NCBI GenBank assembly: GCA_033239125.1
Contig: BSWB01000004.1
Span: 28,641,501 to 28,705,500, forward strand
From: Fagopyrum homotropicum
Lineage: Eukaryota; Streptophyta; Magnoliopsida; Caryophyllales; Polygonaceae
Length of the DNA: 64,000 bases
Direction of reading: 5' to 3'
Part shown: positions 47,530 to 57,481 of the stretch, one piece after another
Layout of the letters: the number at the start of each line of letters is the position of its first letter
How positions within the stretch are numbered: position 1 is the first letter of the stretch
Position numbers and translations under genes: made by a program
The notes under the pieces: generated by a model
What the model saw: the letters and a program-made list of their open reading frames with translations, nothing else
Told to the model about the DNA's origin: nothing
Database searches by the model: none

Positions 47530-50500
47530 TTAGGAGGTGTCCTCACCCCATACTTCACCTTCATCATGGGGTGAGATAAGAAAGTCTATCAAACGCTCCA
47601 ACAAGTGTAAGTGCTCATCGGGGAATGAATCGTCTATGGGTGGTTCTTCCTTCTCGCGTGAAGAGGGAGGTAGCCAGCTGAGGTGATCCGCAACGGAATT
47701 TTCGGATCCCTTTTTATCGCGGATGTCTAGGTCAAACTCTTGAAGCAAGAGAATCCATCGAATAAGGCGTGCTTGGCATCCTTCTTAGCAAGTAAGTAAG
47801 GAATAGTTGCATGGTCGGTGTAGACAACAACTTTCACCCCTACTAAGTAAGAACGAAACTTCTCGAAAGCATATACAACCGCCAATAGCTCCTTTTCGGT
47901 GGTGGCGTAGTTACGATGGGCTTCATCTAGCGTCTTGCTAGCGTAGTAAATGGCGGTGGTCCGCCCATCCTTCTTTTGTCCAAGCACCGCTCCTACTGCC
48001 ACATCACTCGCATCGCACATGATCTCAAAGGGCAAGGTCCAATCCGGAGGCTGGATAATGGGAGGGGAGATCAACGCTTCCTTAATCCTGTAAAATGCAT
48101 CAAGACACTCCTGCGAAAACTCAAAAACAACATCTTTATTCAAGAGGTTTGTTAGTGGTTTCGAAATCTTTGAGAAGTCCTTGATGAATCTCCTATAGAA
48201 ACCTGCATGCCCGAGAAAACTCCTCACACCCTTAACAGAACAAGGGGGAGGGAGTTTCTCAATAGTCTAGATCTTAGCGCGATCAACCTCAATACCTCGA
48301 TTAGAAACGAGGTGTCCTAGCACAATGCCTTCATTAACCATAAAGTGACACTTATCCTAATTCAAAACAAGATTAGTGTCTTCACATCTTTGTAGCACTA
48401 GAGAAAGGTTAGATAGGCAATCATCAAAATAGGAACCATATACTGAAAAATCGTCCATAAATACCTCAATGATCTCCTCTATATACTCGGAAAAGATAGC
48501 CATCATGCATCGCTGGAAGGTAGCGGGTGCATTGCATAATCCAAACGGCATCCTCCTATAAGCGAATGTCCCTCATGGACAAGTGAAAGTGGTCTTCTCT
48601 TGATCATCCGGATGGATAGGAATCTGGTAGAAGCCACTATAGCCATCTAAATAGCAAAAATGTGAATGCTGGGCCAACCGTTCGAGCATTTGATCGATGA
48701 AGGGAAGTGGAAAATGATCCTTCCGAGTGGCCATGTTTAGCTTCCTATAATCGATGCACACCCTCCAGCCCGTGACGGTCCTAGTTGGGATTAACTCGTT
48801 GTTCTTATTCATCACAACGGTCATCCCTCCTTTCTTCGGAACTACATGCACTGGGCTCACCCACTTGCTGTCCGAGATAGGAAATATGATACCTGCATCC
48901 AACAACTTAAGAATTTCTTTCTTCACAACCTCTTTCATGATCGGATTTAACCGTCTTTGAGGTTCCCGTGAAGTCTTATGATCGTCCTCCATTAGTATTC
49001 TATGCATGCAGAAAGAAGGCTTAATGTCAATAAGATCATCAATAGTATAACCTAAAGCCTTTTGATGCTTCCTCAGGACATGCATTAGTTTAGATAATTC
49101 AGATTCGGAGAGGGAAGCACTAACGATGACGGGATAAGTAGAATCCGGTCCAAGAAAAACATACCTCAAGTGACTTGGGAGTTGTTTAAGCTCCACAACT
49201 GGGGGTGCTTTCTGAGGTGGATCTTTGCTTCCTCCTTCCAGTGGAGTAGATCGAAGAACTGGACTTTCAGAAGTCTCAGTTGACATCATCTCGCTTTCGA
49301 CCTCGGTCGAGGTCTAGAGAGGGTGACCGAGATGTTCTTCAGTCAAGAACACCTTGCTTGGTCCAGAAGGTGCCTCGGTCGAGGTACTACAACTGGAACC
49401 AAAACTAGAGATCTTCTTCTCCTGGATTAGCTTTTCAATTTTAGCTCTTGGATCTTCTTCCAGCGCCTTTAAGCTCCGTATATCTGCATCACAAGAAGCA
49501 TCTATACCTTCTTCCATTAAGCTAAAACTAATAACCTTTTCAAGTGGATCTTTAATAAGGATAGAGCTCACCAATTCTCTTGATTCTTCTTCATCATAGA
49601 TGTTGAAGATATCATCTCCTAACTGCTCTCCCTTCATTGCCGCAAGTAATGCAAACTCCACTTCATCTCCGCCAATGTTGAATTTTAACTTGGCATTCTT
49701 ACAATCCAAATTGCAACCCGAAGTTGCTAGAAACGGCTTCCCGAGAATGATAGGAACGGGATAATGTGCGGGAATGTCAAGTACAACAAAGTCTATAGGT
49801 AAATAAAAGTTACCTAGCTTAACCGGAACGTCTTCCAAAATGCCCACGGGATGGGTAATGGAGCGGTCCGCCATGTATAACCGTATCTTCACCGGCTTGG
49901 GCTCTCCAAGTCCGATCTTCACACATAGCTCCAGCGGAATGATGCTCACACTGGCTCCTAGATCACACAATGCTTCACAAGTGACATCCCCAACTTGAAT
50001 GGGAATGCAAAACGAGCCGGGATCTCTCAACTTGGGTGGCATCTTCTCCTTCATGATTTGAATGAGCTCCGAGGATTTAGATGTCATCCTTACTTCACCA
50101 AAGTCTTTCAACTTCCTCTTCCTTGATAGAATCTCTTTTAAGAACTTCCCATAGGTGGGCATCCCTAGAATAGCATCAAGGAAAGGAATATTAATGTGTA
50201 GTTTATTAATCAAGTCAAGGAACTTACCAAAGTGCTTGTCTAGATGTGCTCTGGCCCTGGACTGGGGGAATGGAAGTGGTGGTTTATATGCAGGAGGTGG
50301 AACATAAACTTCATATTTCTCTTCCGCTTTCTGTGGCTCCACCTCGGTGGGCACCTCGGCCGAAGTGTTCTTCGACTGTGCCTGGACCGAGGTGGTCTTC
50401 GTCTGTACTGGCATCGACCGAGGCACTGGATCTGCATTCTTCAGTCCACTTCTCGTCGTTATTGCCATGATCTGTCCCTTAGGGTTGCTTTCTGTCCTTG

Positions 50501-50636
50501 TTGGAAGCTTCCTTGGATCTCTTGGCACTTCATTCGCCTTGTTAAAGAATTGTTGTTCTAAGGCTTTTTGTGCCTTTGAAAATGAAGTCATGGATGTCTC
50601 CATAGAGTTGAGCTTGATCAAGATGGCCTCCAGCAC
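47530..50636 (-). pseudogene. End of gag, protease, RT, RNase H of element D (no integrase)
   Basis: One minus-strand frame with stops at 49314, 48573, 48357 and about 48265, and a frameshift near 47740. Seen in order: AITTRSGLKNADPVPRSMP, AHLDKHFGKFLDL, protease site CDLGASVSIIPLELC, the linker with STEAPSG and STEV, RT (KKGGMTVVMNKNNELIPTRT, CIDYRKLNMATRKDHF, YLDGYSGFYQ, MPFGLCNAPATFQ, FMDDFSVYG), and RNase H. It ends DDSFPDEHLHLLERLIDFLISPHDEGEVWGEDTS, the same integrase-deletion junction as E. Most stops fit TGG to TAG or TGA and CAG to TAG, typical of decay by C deamination. Confidence 0.9.
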
Positions 50637-50654
50637 CGCATCTTTCTTTTCCGG

Positions 50655-52040
50655 CTAGGAAGAACTTGATCCTTGCTCCTGGCTCTTCAATGGAGTAGAA
50701 GAAGAAGAAGAAGAGAGGAAAGGATTAGAGGAGTCATTCGAATTGGAGTTAGAGTAAGGGTTACCCGAATTTTGGTTGTTTGCCCTCCAATTATTGTTGT
50801 TGGATCCTCTATTGTTGTTGTAGTTGTTGTTCCGGGAACCGTTGTTGTTGTTCTGGTACCCATTATTGTTTCTCGAACCTTGATATCCTTCATCTTCTTT
50901 CTTTGTTTGAGCAACCAAAAGGTCTTTCAATTGCTTCACATCATTCTTCAAAGAGGTTAGTTGATCATTGTTTGGGTGAGCTTCTTGAAAGTTAACTCTT
51001 TTAACTCCACCTTCAGCTCCTTGGTGGGAGTACTTCTCCATGTGCAAAGCTTGTTTTTCTATGAACTCCCAAGCTTCGTCAACCGGCATGTCCATGATTG
51101 TGCCGGTGGATAGCAGTTGAAGGTTGAACTGGGTGCTTCCATCCAGTCCCTTGAAGTATATCTCCAAAAACTCTATCTTTGGAATCCCATGATGTGGGCA
51201 ATCCAAAAGGATGTCTTTAAATCTCTCCCATGACTTGGACAGGCTCTCCTTGTCCTTCATGATGAATGCATTAATCTTCCCTCTCATTTCAGCGGTTTTA
51301 GAGGGGGGAAAGAATTTAGTCAAGAACTCCGTAGTCATCTCCTCCCAAGTGCTGATTTTTCTGGGAGGAAGAGATTGATACCAAGTAAGCGCCCTGTCTT
51401 TCAAAGAGAAATAGAAAGGCCTTAGCTTGTAATTTTTGTTTTCCAGCCTTGAAGGTCGCAAGGTCTCCATCAAGATCTCATAGTTTTGTAGATGTTGATG
51501 CGGAGATTCCCTCTCTAGCCCTCCAAACTGGCATTGGCGAATCATGGAAAGAACTTGCGGTCGAAGCTCATAATCATGGTCCGCTGGATCACCTAGGTTG
51601 ACTCTTGGACGCCTCAGTTGCTGATTGGGGTCCATCCTTTGCCCTAGGGTATGTGGAATACCTGCAAAAAGAGCATCTCGGACTGGCATCCGAGGTGGGA
51701 GTATCTCGACCGGGGCAGCTGGAACTGGGTCCTGCCTCGGTCGAGGAGCTGGATATGGGTCTTGCCTCGGTCGAGGATCTGGATTCGGTCGAGGTAGATA
51801 TTGGTCCCGTAAAGCTACCATATCTGCTTCGATCGCCTCAGTCCTTGCGCGAGTTTCTTTCCTTTCCAGTCGCAGTTCTTCTTTACTGAGGCGTAGTTGT
51901 TCCAACGCCTCCTTCAATTCGGCCTCAAGATCGCGATCGTCTTGGTCGGCCATCTTCGCTTCCTTTAAGCTTCTCTTGTATGTCATTTTTGGTTCGGGAT
52001 CGTAAGGCACGATTTCCTTCCCAGCACGGGTTCTTCGCAT
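50655..52040 (-). pseudogene. gag of element D
   Basis: The ATG at 52040 (minus), MRRTRAGKEIVPYDPEPKMTYKR, gives 461 codons to a TAG at 50655 that is in frame with the downstream protease stretch (CAG in E), so gag is nearly intact. The N-terminal coiled coil DLEAELKEALEQLRLSKEEL is followed by a Pro/Arg repeat (PRPRQDPYPAPRPRQDP) encoded by CCTCGGTCGAGG motif copies at 51735-51795. The gag core KLRPFYFSLKDRALTWYQSLP and EMTTEFLTKFFPPSKTAEMRG follow, then an Asn-rich tail (about 50790-50870). This is the best-preserved gag here. Confidence 0.9.
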
Positions 52041-52145
52041 AAACCTAAGAAAAAGAACCTGCGAAAGTCACTCAAGTAGAGTGGTTAGTAGAAACAGAGG
52101 AAAGCGCCCCGAAAGATCACCGCAACCGGCTCGGTCTAGACCAAG

Positions 52146-52163
52146 TCCCCGGCAACGGCGCCA
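52146..52163 (-). other. Primer-binding site of element D
   Basis: TGGCGCCGTTGCCGGGGA on the minus strand, 6 nt from the LTR at 52170. Confidence 0.93.
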
Positions 52164-52169
52164 AAAACT

Positions 52170-53967
52170 TGTTCGATCCAAACGGTGTGTACAAGCTTTA
52201 AATTTATAACCCAAGATGTATGCTAAAAACAAGGATGCGAACCCGCAGTGTACGGGTCAATCATAGTAAAAAGCAAGAATTCCGGGGTGTCGATCTCAGG
52301 GACTTAGGTGAAACCTAAGCAAGTATAGATAGTCTATGTAATTACTAACCACAAAAGCAATTAAAGCAATCAAAGATGATAAAAAGTTAATTAAAGGAAT
52401 TTGCAATTCTAGGGATTAAAGCATCTAGTTGTTGTTCCAACTCAAGATCTAAAGATAAGCGGACAAAGTTGAGATTTTGCGAAGGGAAGGTGTTACTAAA
52501 GTGGAATAGATCACCGGGTAAGTCTCACTACTCACTAATCCCAAACCGTAACTCCTATTACCGGGTAAGTCTCAAGGAATTAAGGAAAAGAACTATAACC
52601 TCAAACTAACACTCCAACTAAGGGAATAGAATCAACCTTTACCGGGTAAGTCTCGGGCTAACTCACAAAGATGGAATGAAAGCACACTCAAACCCCAATA
52701 AAGGGTAAACCTTTATTACCTACACTTATGATCATGGGTAAACAAACAAAGGAATTACCGGGTAAGTCTCATCCTAAGCTTGCATTGAACCGAGAAAGGT
52801 GTAATAAGAATAGGATTTGGCAAACTCTAACACTTAACTCTCAGTTTCGGATCAGAAAAGTCACCTTGGTCAGAAGAATTCCACCCCGGCCGAGATGTTC
52901 ATCGACTGAGCGAGATGTTCTAGGGTTAAGGATAAAGACTCGAGCTTTCAGGGTCCTACTGGAATTTAAGATTATTCTATCATTGTTTTTCCCACAACCT
53001 TCAGCCAATCACCCTAGAATCACACAAAAAAATTAGCCAATCGTCATCATGAAAGCAATAATCAAATATAAGGGAAGAAGGTGAGTAATTGAACACAAAA
53101 ACCTTAAGAGCAAGGCTTCAATAACTGAATCAATTATCAAACAAACAAGCGTTCCTTGGATCACAATCCAATAGAACAATCAACAAGAAGGGAATCTAAG
53201 AGAATCTTACAAAACCCTTCACAAAAGCTATAAAAGCTATCAACTTCCTTCCTTCAATCTTCCTTCAACCTTCCTAAAATCCTTCCCAACTGCTGGATTG
53301 CTCTAAGCATGTATAAACATGTATTTTCCGGTGATGCGCCAAAGATCTAAAATTTCTTGATCCGAAGATCTGAAATCTCTTGATCCGAAGATGGTTGAAT
53401 TGTAGAAAATCCAACCCTTTATATAGGAGAACTATCTTCCAAAGATAAAATATCTTAAAAAGATAATTTCCTAATAAAATATATCTTATCTCTAAAATAG
53501 ATCTCCTAAATATATGATCTTCCTTCCAGAAATCCAACCCAAAAATATAAGATCTCAGCCATGAATAAAATATATCTCACCGCGTCCAAGGTGTTTGCCT
53601 CGGTAGGGACGCTCATCTGGATCACCTCGGTCGAGATGGTACTGTAGCTGACCGAGGTGGCTCTAAATTGAATGTGAAATCTCTCAAATCTTGTCCAAAG
53701 TAAATCTTTAATCCATTTCCATGCTTCCTAGATTCTTCCTTAAGCTCCTGAATGTTGCTCCAATGACTCCTTTGCTCCTTTAGTTCCTTTTTTATGCAAA
53801 ACGTGCCATTTTACCTACGATTACAGCGAAACTTGGTGTAGACCTCGATTTCCACAAAGGTAGATGAAACGACAATATAATCACATAATATACATTCAAA
53901 CATGCAGATTATTGAAGACAAAACGTATAAACAGGTCCCAAAATATAGACTATAATTCATGCTATCA
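52170..53967 (-). mobile_element. 5' LTR of element D
   Basis: 1798 bp, TGTTCGATCC to GCTATCA. TATA (inverted) 53418-53425. Palindrome sites at about 52862-52915 and 53593-53660. Four-site array at about 52514-52770. Confidence 0.94.
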
Positions 53968-53972
53968 ACCAT

Positions 53973-54223
53973 CTCGTCTTGACAGGCGTAGAGTCCGCAG
54001 ACAGAGAGATCCCGTAGCTCATTGACGGATTGATAAGCTGACGGACCAGATGATCGACTCTTACGCCGCCTTGTCATTAGAGATGATGGAGCTGAGGGAG
54101 AGCTAGCACTACCAGCGTAGGATGATGGAGATCTAGTTCCAGCACACTATGGGTTATCCGTTTGACCCATCTCAGCATCCCTTCATCCCGTATCCACCAC
54201 CACCACCAGCAGATCAAGACTAG
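53973..54223 (+). pseudogene. ORF3 of element E, C-terminal part
   Basis: Resumes ORF3 after the D target site. A coiled-coil-like stretch (RIDKLTDQMIDSYAALSLEMMELRE) and then HTMGYPFDPSQHPFIPYPPPPPADQD end at TAG 54223. The end resembles the F ORF3 C-terminus (MEDMYRQQFGQTFDLSYYPFPIPPDM). Stops lie near 54028 and 54133. Confidence 0.75.
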
Positions 54224-55436
54224 AGCTTGCATGGATTTTCTTTATTATTTATTTTCGCAACTCAGCATGTCCGGTGAGTTCTCTTGTTTTAGACTTATTT
54301 TGACCCATTGTAACAATGTGTCCCAAGTATGGGGTATTTATGTGTATTATTTGACATTATGCATGCTTGTATGACTCGGTTCGGATATTTATGATTTTCT
54401 TTATGCTCTATGTGCTTATCTGAGATTACATGCATGCATACTTGTTATTTGTTTGAGAAAAACGCCAAAAACTAGTTAAGAAAAAAAATTTATGACCTCG
54501 ACCGGGATGATAATGGCCAAACGAGGTCAAGTACCTCGGTTGACTTAGAACACCTCGACCGAGGTGGTTTAACTGAGAGATTTTTCGAAACGTCTTGTGC
54601 TTCTTTTCTGGATATGACCTTAGTGATGGTTTTGTTTGCAGATTGGTTTTGAAATCTTTATATGTTTGAAAGGTTTTATGATATGTTTAAGTTGCAAAAT
54701 GCTTTGTTTGAAATTTTGGCATGTTTAATACTTTATTTTTATCCAAACTATGTTGAATTTGAAGGTTGACACCACATGATGAGTTCTCTCACTTTCTTCC
54801 TGGGATGATTAAGGCAATTCATTCTCTTCTCTTCTTCTTCTTGATCGTGCTTAGCCCCTCATATATATATATATTTGCCTTCATTTACCTATCCAGGAAT
54901 TTGGAAGCAAGCAAGTGAAAAGAAAGTGAAAGAAAAGTTGAGATGTTGGCTGGAAGTTTAGAAAGAAACAAATAGGTTTGGGGAAGTCAATCATGATGAT
55001 GAGTAACTCGGCACCATTCACATAGCCGGGTGTTTGTGTCTTGCCAAAGTCGAATTGCACGATATTCCTAACGGGTCATGGTATGTGCATCAAGGGTTTA
55101 AGGCACCTCGAGAAATTGATGATTGCTGATTTCCTAGGCTTCGTTTATTGTGCACCTCTATCCATGCATCCCAAAAAGTAAAAAAAGTAAATAAGCAAAG
55201 CTTATTGGTGGAAGATGTTGAAGTTCAAAGGAAGTGAAATGAGATCCTTTTTCCCGGATTCTAGCACCACATTCCCTATATACATCCCACCGTCACACGT
55301 TTCTTGACCTCTTTTGAAAGCCCTTGAGACCTCGAGCTTGTTGATTGACTTGGTTGTTTAAACTGGATTATACATGATTACTTTCGATAATTATGATTTA
55401 TTATGCATTCTATGATTTTATGCAAAGATGAACAAC
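54224..55436 (+). other. 3' spacer of element E, first part
   Basis: No gene. It holds an internal purine tract AAGTATGGGGTATTT (54325-54339) preceded by CATTG-TAA-CAATG (54306-54318), the palindrome at 54551-54566, an AT dinucleotide run (54856-54870), and the conserved CGGCACCATTCACATAGCCGGGTG block (55009-55032). Confidence 0.75.
54551..54566. repeat. Palindrome CACCTCGACCGAGGTG downstream of ORF3
   Basis: Identical to the 16-mer at 29766-29781. Together they bracket the ORF3 cassette of E. Confidence 0.8.
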
Positions 55437-56298
55437 TGTTACGCTCAGGATGTGATACGCAATGGGTTTTAAATTTATATTCTCGTTATATTTATCCTAA
55501 CTCCTAGCGAACCCGCAGTGTACGGGACGTTTGTAGTAGGGATAGTATTCCGAGGTCGAACACAAAGACTAAGGTGAGATTGATTCGATTTATGATTAAG
55601 TCTAGTGAAGATCTAGGTTAAGAAAAGAGAAAGAAATAAAGAAATAGAAAACACAATGTTTTTGGTTGGTTTTTGGGTGATCAATCAAAGATCACTAACA
55701 TGCAAAATAAACAAATCAACTATGCTAACAAATCAACACAATCAAACAAACTAAATAAGATAAAACGAGATATAGATCAAAGAAAGAAAGGCGGATTCTA
55801 GGGGTGTGTAGAATTCCGGTTATGGCATAGGACTCAAGCTATCTAATCATTCCTTGGATTAACTATGATATGTTGAGAGAGAGTGTTTCTAGATTGGGAT
55901 CAATCACCGGGTAGGTCTCATGGTCCACTAATCCATTCACTAAGGTCTTATCACCGGGTAAGTCTGTAAGAACCCTAGGGACGGAATTCTACACAAACCG
56001 GATCGTTACTTAGGAATCTAACTTATCCTTACCGGGTAAGTCTCGAAAGGGTTAGTCCTAAACAACCATCCTAGCATACTTAATCCAATGGCGGCTTATG
56101 AGGCTCACCACTACCTATGGTTTGTCATCTTCGGAATCTAAGAGTAAGGATTACCGAGTAAGTCTCTCCTAACACTTAGTTGCTTGACACTAGGTCACCC
56201 TAGAGTAGATTTAACTCAACAAACACTTAGGATTTCAACATTCTAGCAATCTAAGCTAGATCCATCAAACAAGGGAGAATCACGGGCTGTTCTACACC

Positions 56299-56314
56299 TT
56301 CCACGGCCGTGGAA
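56299..56314. promoter_or_regulatory. Perfect CGGCCG palindrome in solo LTR
   Basis: TTCCACGGCCGTGGAA, 16 nt. A 14-nt copy is at 56913-56926, upstream of the TATA-like box on the minus strand. Confidence 0.7.
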
Positions 56315-56912
56315 AGGCAAGAACAAACCGTGGACTCCAACAGAAACTACGTCCAAGCAAGAGAGTCATCCAAGGGCTAATCTAAGTCCATCCTATCATA
56401 GTCCTAGACATAACCATTCCTTCCTCACCCTAGAATCACATCTATTTAGCCTACAACATTCATCATAGCAATCAAAATCATCAAACATAAAATCATGGCT
56501 TCCATTTGCAAGATTAAAAAGAGGAAGAGATGAACAAGAGAAGTAAACAAAACCAAGCTAAAAAATGGAATTAGAATGACTCACAACCCTTCTTAAAGAA
56601 GGTTCAAATGGTTCATACAAGTCTAGAAATCGATTCCGAAACTCTTCACTACAAAGCTATCAAGTCTATCAATGGTGTGTTCTTCTTCTTTAATGAAGCT
56701 CTTCTCCAATGGTAGCTTCCTTCTACCTCCTTCTTCCAAAGAATCTTCTTGTTGAGAGAATATTTTGATTGGATGATAGTGGATAATGGAGAGCTGCTCC
56801 AAGATGCCTCTCACAGCCAATGCAGGACCACTTTTATACTACAACTTTGCAAGAGCTGGCCAAGAGATCGTGGCACAGCTGTCACGAAAACCTGGCAAAA
56901 GCCACGGGCATT

Positions 56913-56926
56913 TCCACGGCCGTGGA
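56913..56926. promoter_or_regulatory. Second perfect palindrome in solo LTR
   Basis: TCCACGGCCGTGGA, perfect. It lies about 75 nt upstream of the TATA-like box, reading on the minus strand. Confidence 0.7.
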
Positions 56927-57442
56927 GTGTTAGTGAACCGTGATTTTGTGTTTCAGCTTTGCCTTTGATCATTAAGCTTCGATTTGGTGCATGGCTTGTG
57001 TTGATAAGGTTCCATGAGTCCTCCCTAGCCTTTAGCTTGCGTCCTAATGAGTCTGAGGGTGTGTCATCTAGATGAACGATCCTCAAACGTATCGTTTTAG
57101 CTCCTAAATCTCCCAAAATACCTACAAAGCAATGCACAAGTCCGTGTAGACGTCTATCTCGACAAAATATGTGAATTGGGTGCAAACGTCGTGAACTAGT
57201 GCTAAACCATGCATGAATGAGCAAAAATCTATCTAAATGATTACCTAACTAATTCATAAATCTCGTTATCAACAACTATCTTATATTTATAAAATGTTTT
57301 GATCATGTTTTGATTTTAAATGCCATGAAGCATTCTCTTAGAGTGATCTATGAGTAGAGCACACCACCAAAAATGTTTTGAAATACTTTTCATTGATCTT
57401 TACGACCTATAATCCATTCTATCTTGTACTTAAGATTTGGAA

Positions 57443-57481
57443 CTTGCTTGGGGACAAGCAAGGGACAAGTATGGGGTATTT
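57443..57481 (+). other. GNRA-type hairpin and purine tract of element E
   Basis: CTTGCTTG, loop GGGA, CAAGCAAG (57443-57462), then GGACAAGTATGGGGTATTTT against the 3' LTR. The purine tract would prime plus-strand synthesis. Confidence 0.8.

Larger units (their letters stand above)
33102..53967 (-). mobile_element. Athila-type retrotransposon D (minus strand, holding element C)
   Basis: Outer ends TGTTCGCTCC (33102) and GCTATCA (53967), with perfect TSD ACCAT at 33097-33101 and 53968-53972. ORF3 of E resumes on both sides. The 5' LTR is 52170-53967 and the 3' LTR is 33102-33155 plus 44361-46088, split by element C. Order on the minus strand: LTR, PBS, gag-protease-RT-RNase H, spacer, hairpin and purine tract, LTR. 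Integrase and ORF3 are both missing. Without C it is about 9.7 kb. Confidence 0.94.
55437..57271 (-). mobile_element. Athila-type solo LTR (C-related family) with perfect TSD
   Basis: 1835 bp, TGTTACGCTCAGG to CTCGTTATCA, flanked by ACAAC (55432-55436 and 57272-57276). Its ends match the C LTR but its palindrome is different: TTCCACGGCCGTGGAA (56299-56314) and TCCACGGCCGTGGA (56913-56926). The four-site array starts at 55904, 55951, 56029 and 56151. A TATA-like TATAAAAG lies at about 56832 on the minus strand. Confidence 0.93.

Noticed and set aside
50244..50658. Plus-strand frames of about 100 codons over D gag-pol (and similar ones over E and C)
   Set aside because: Antisense shadows of gag-pol; they follow the codon pattern of the opposite strand.
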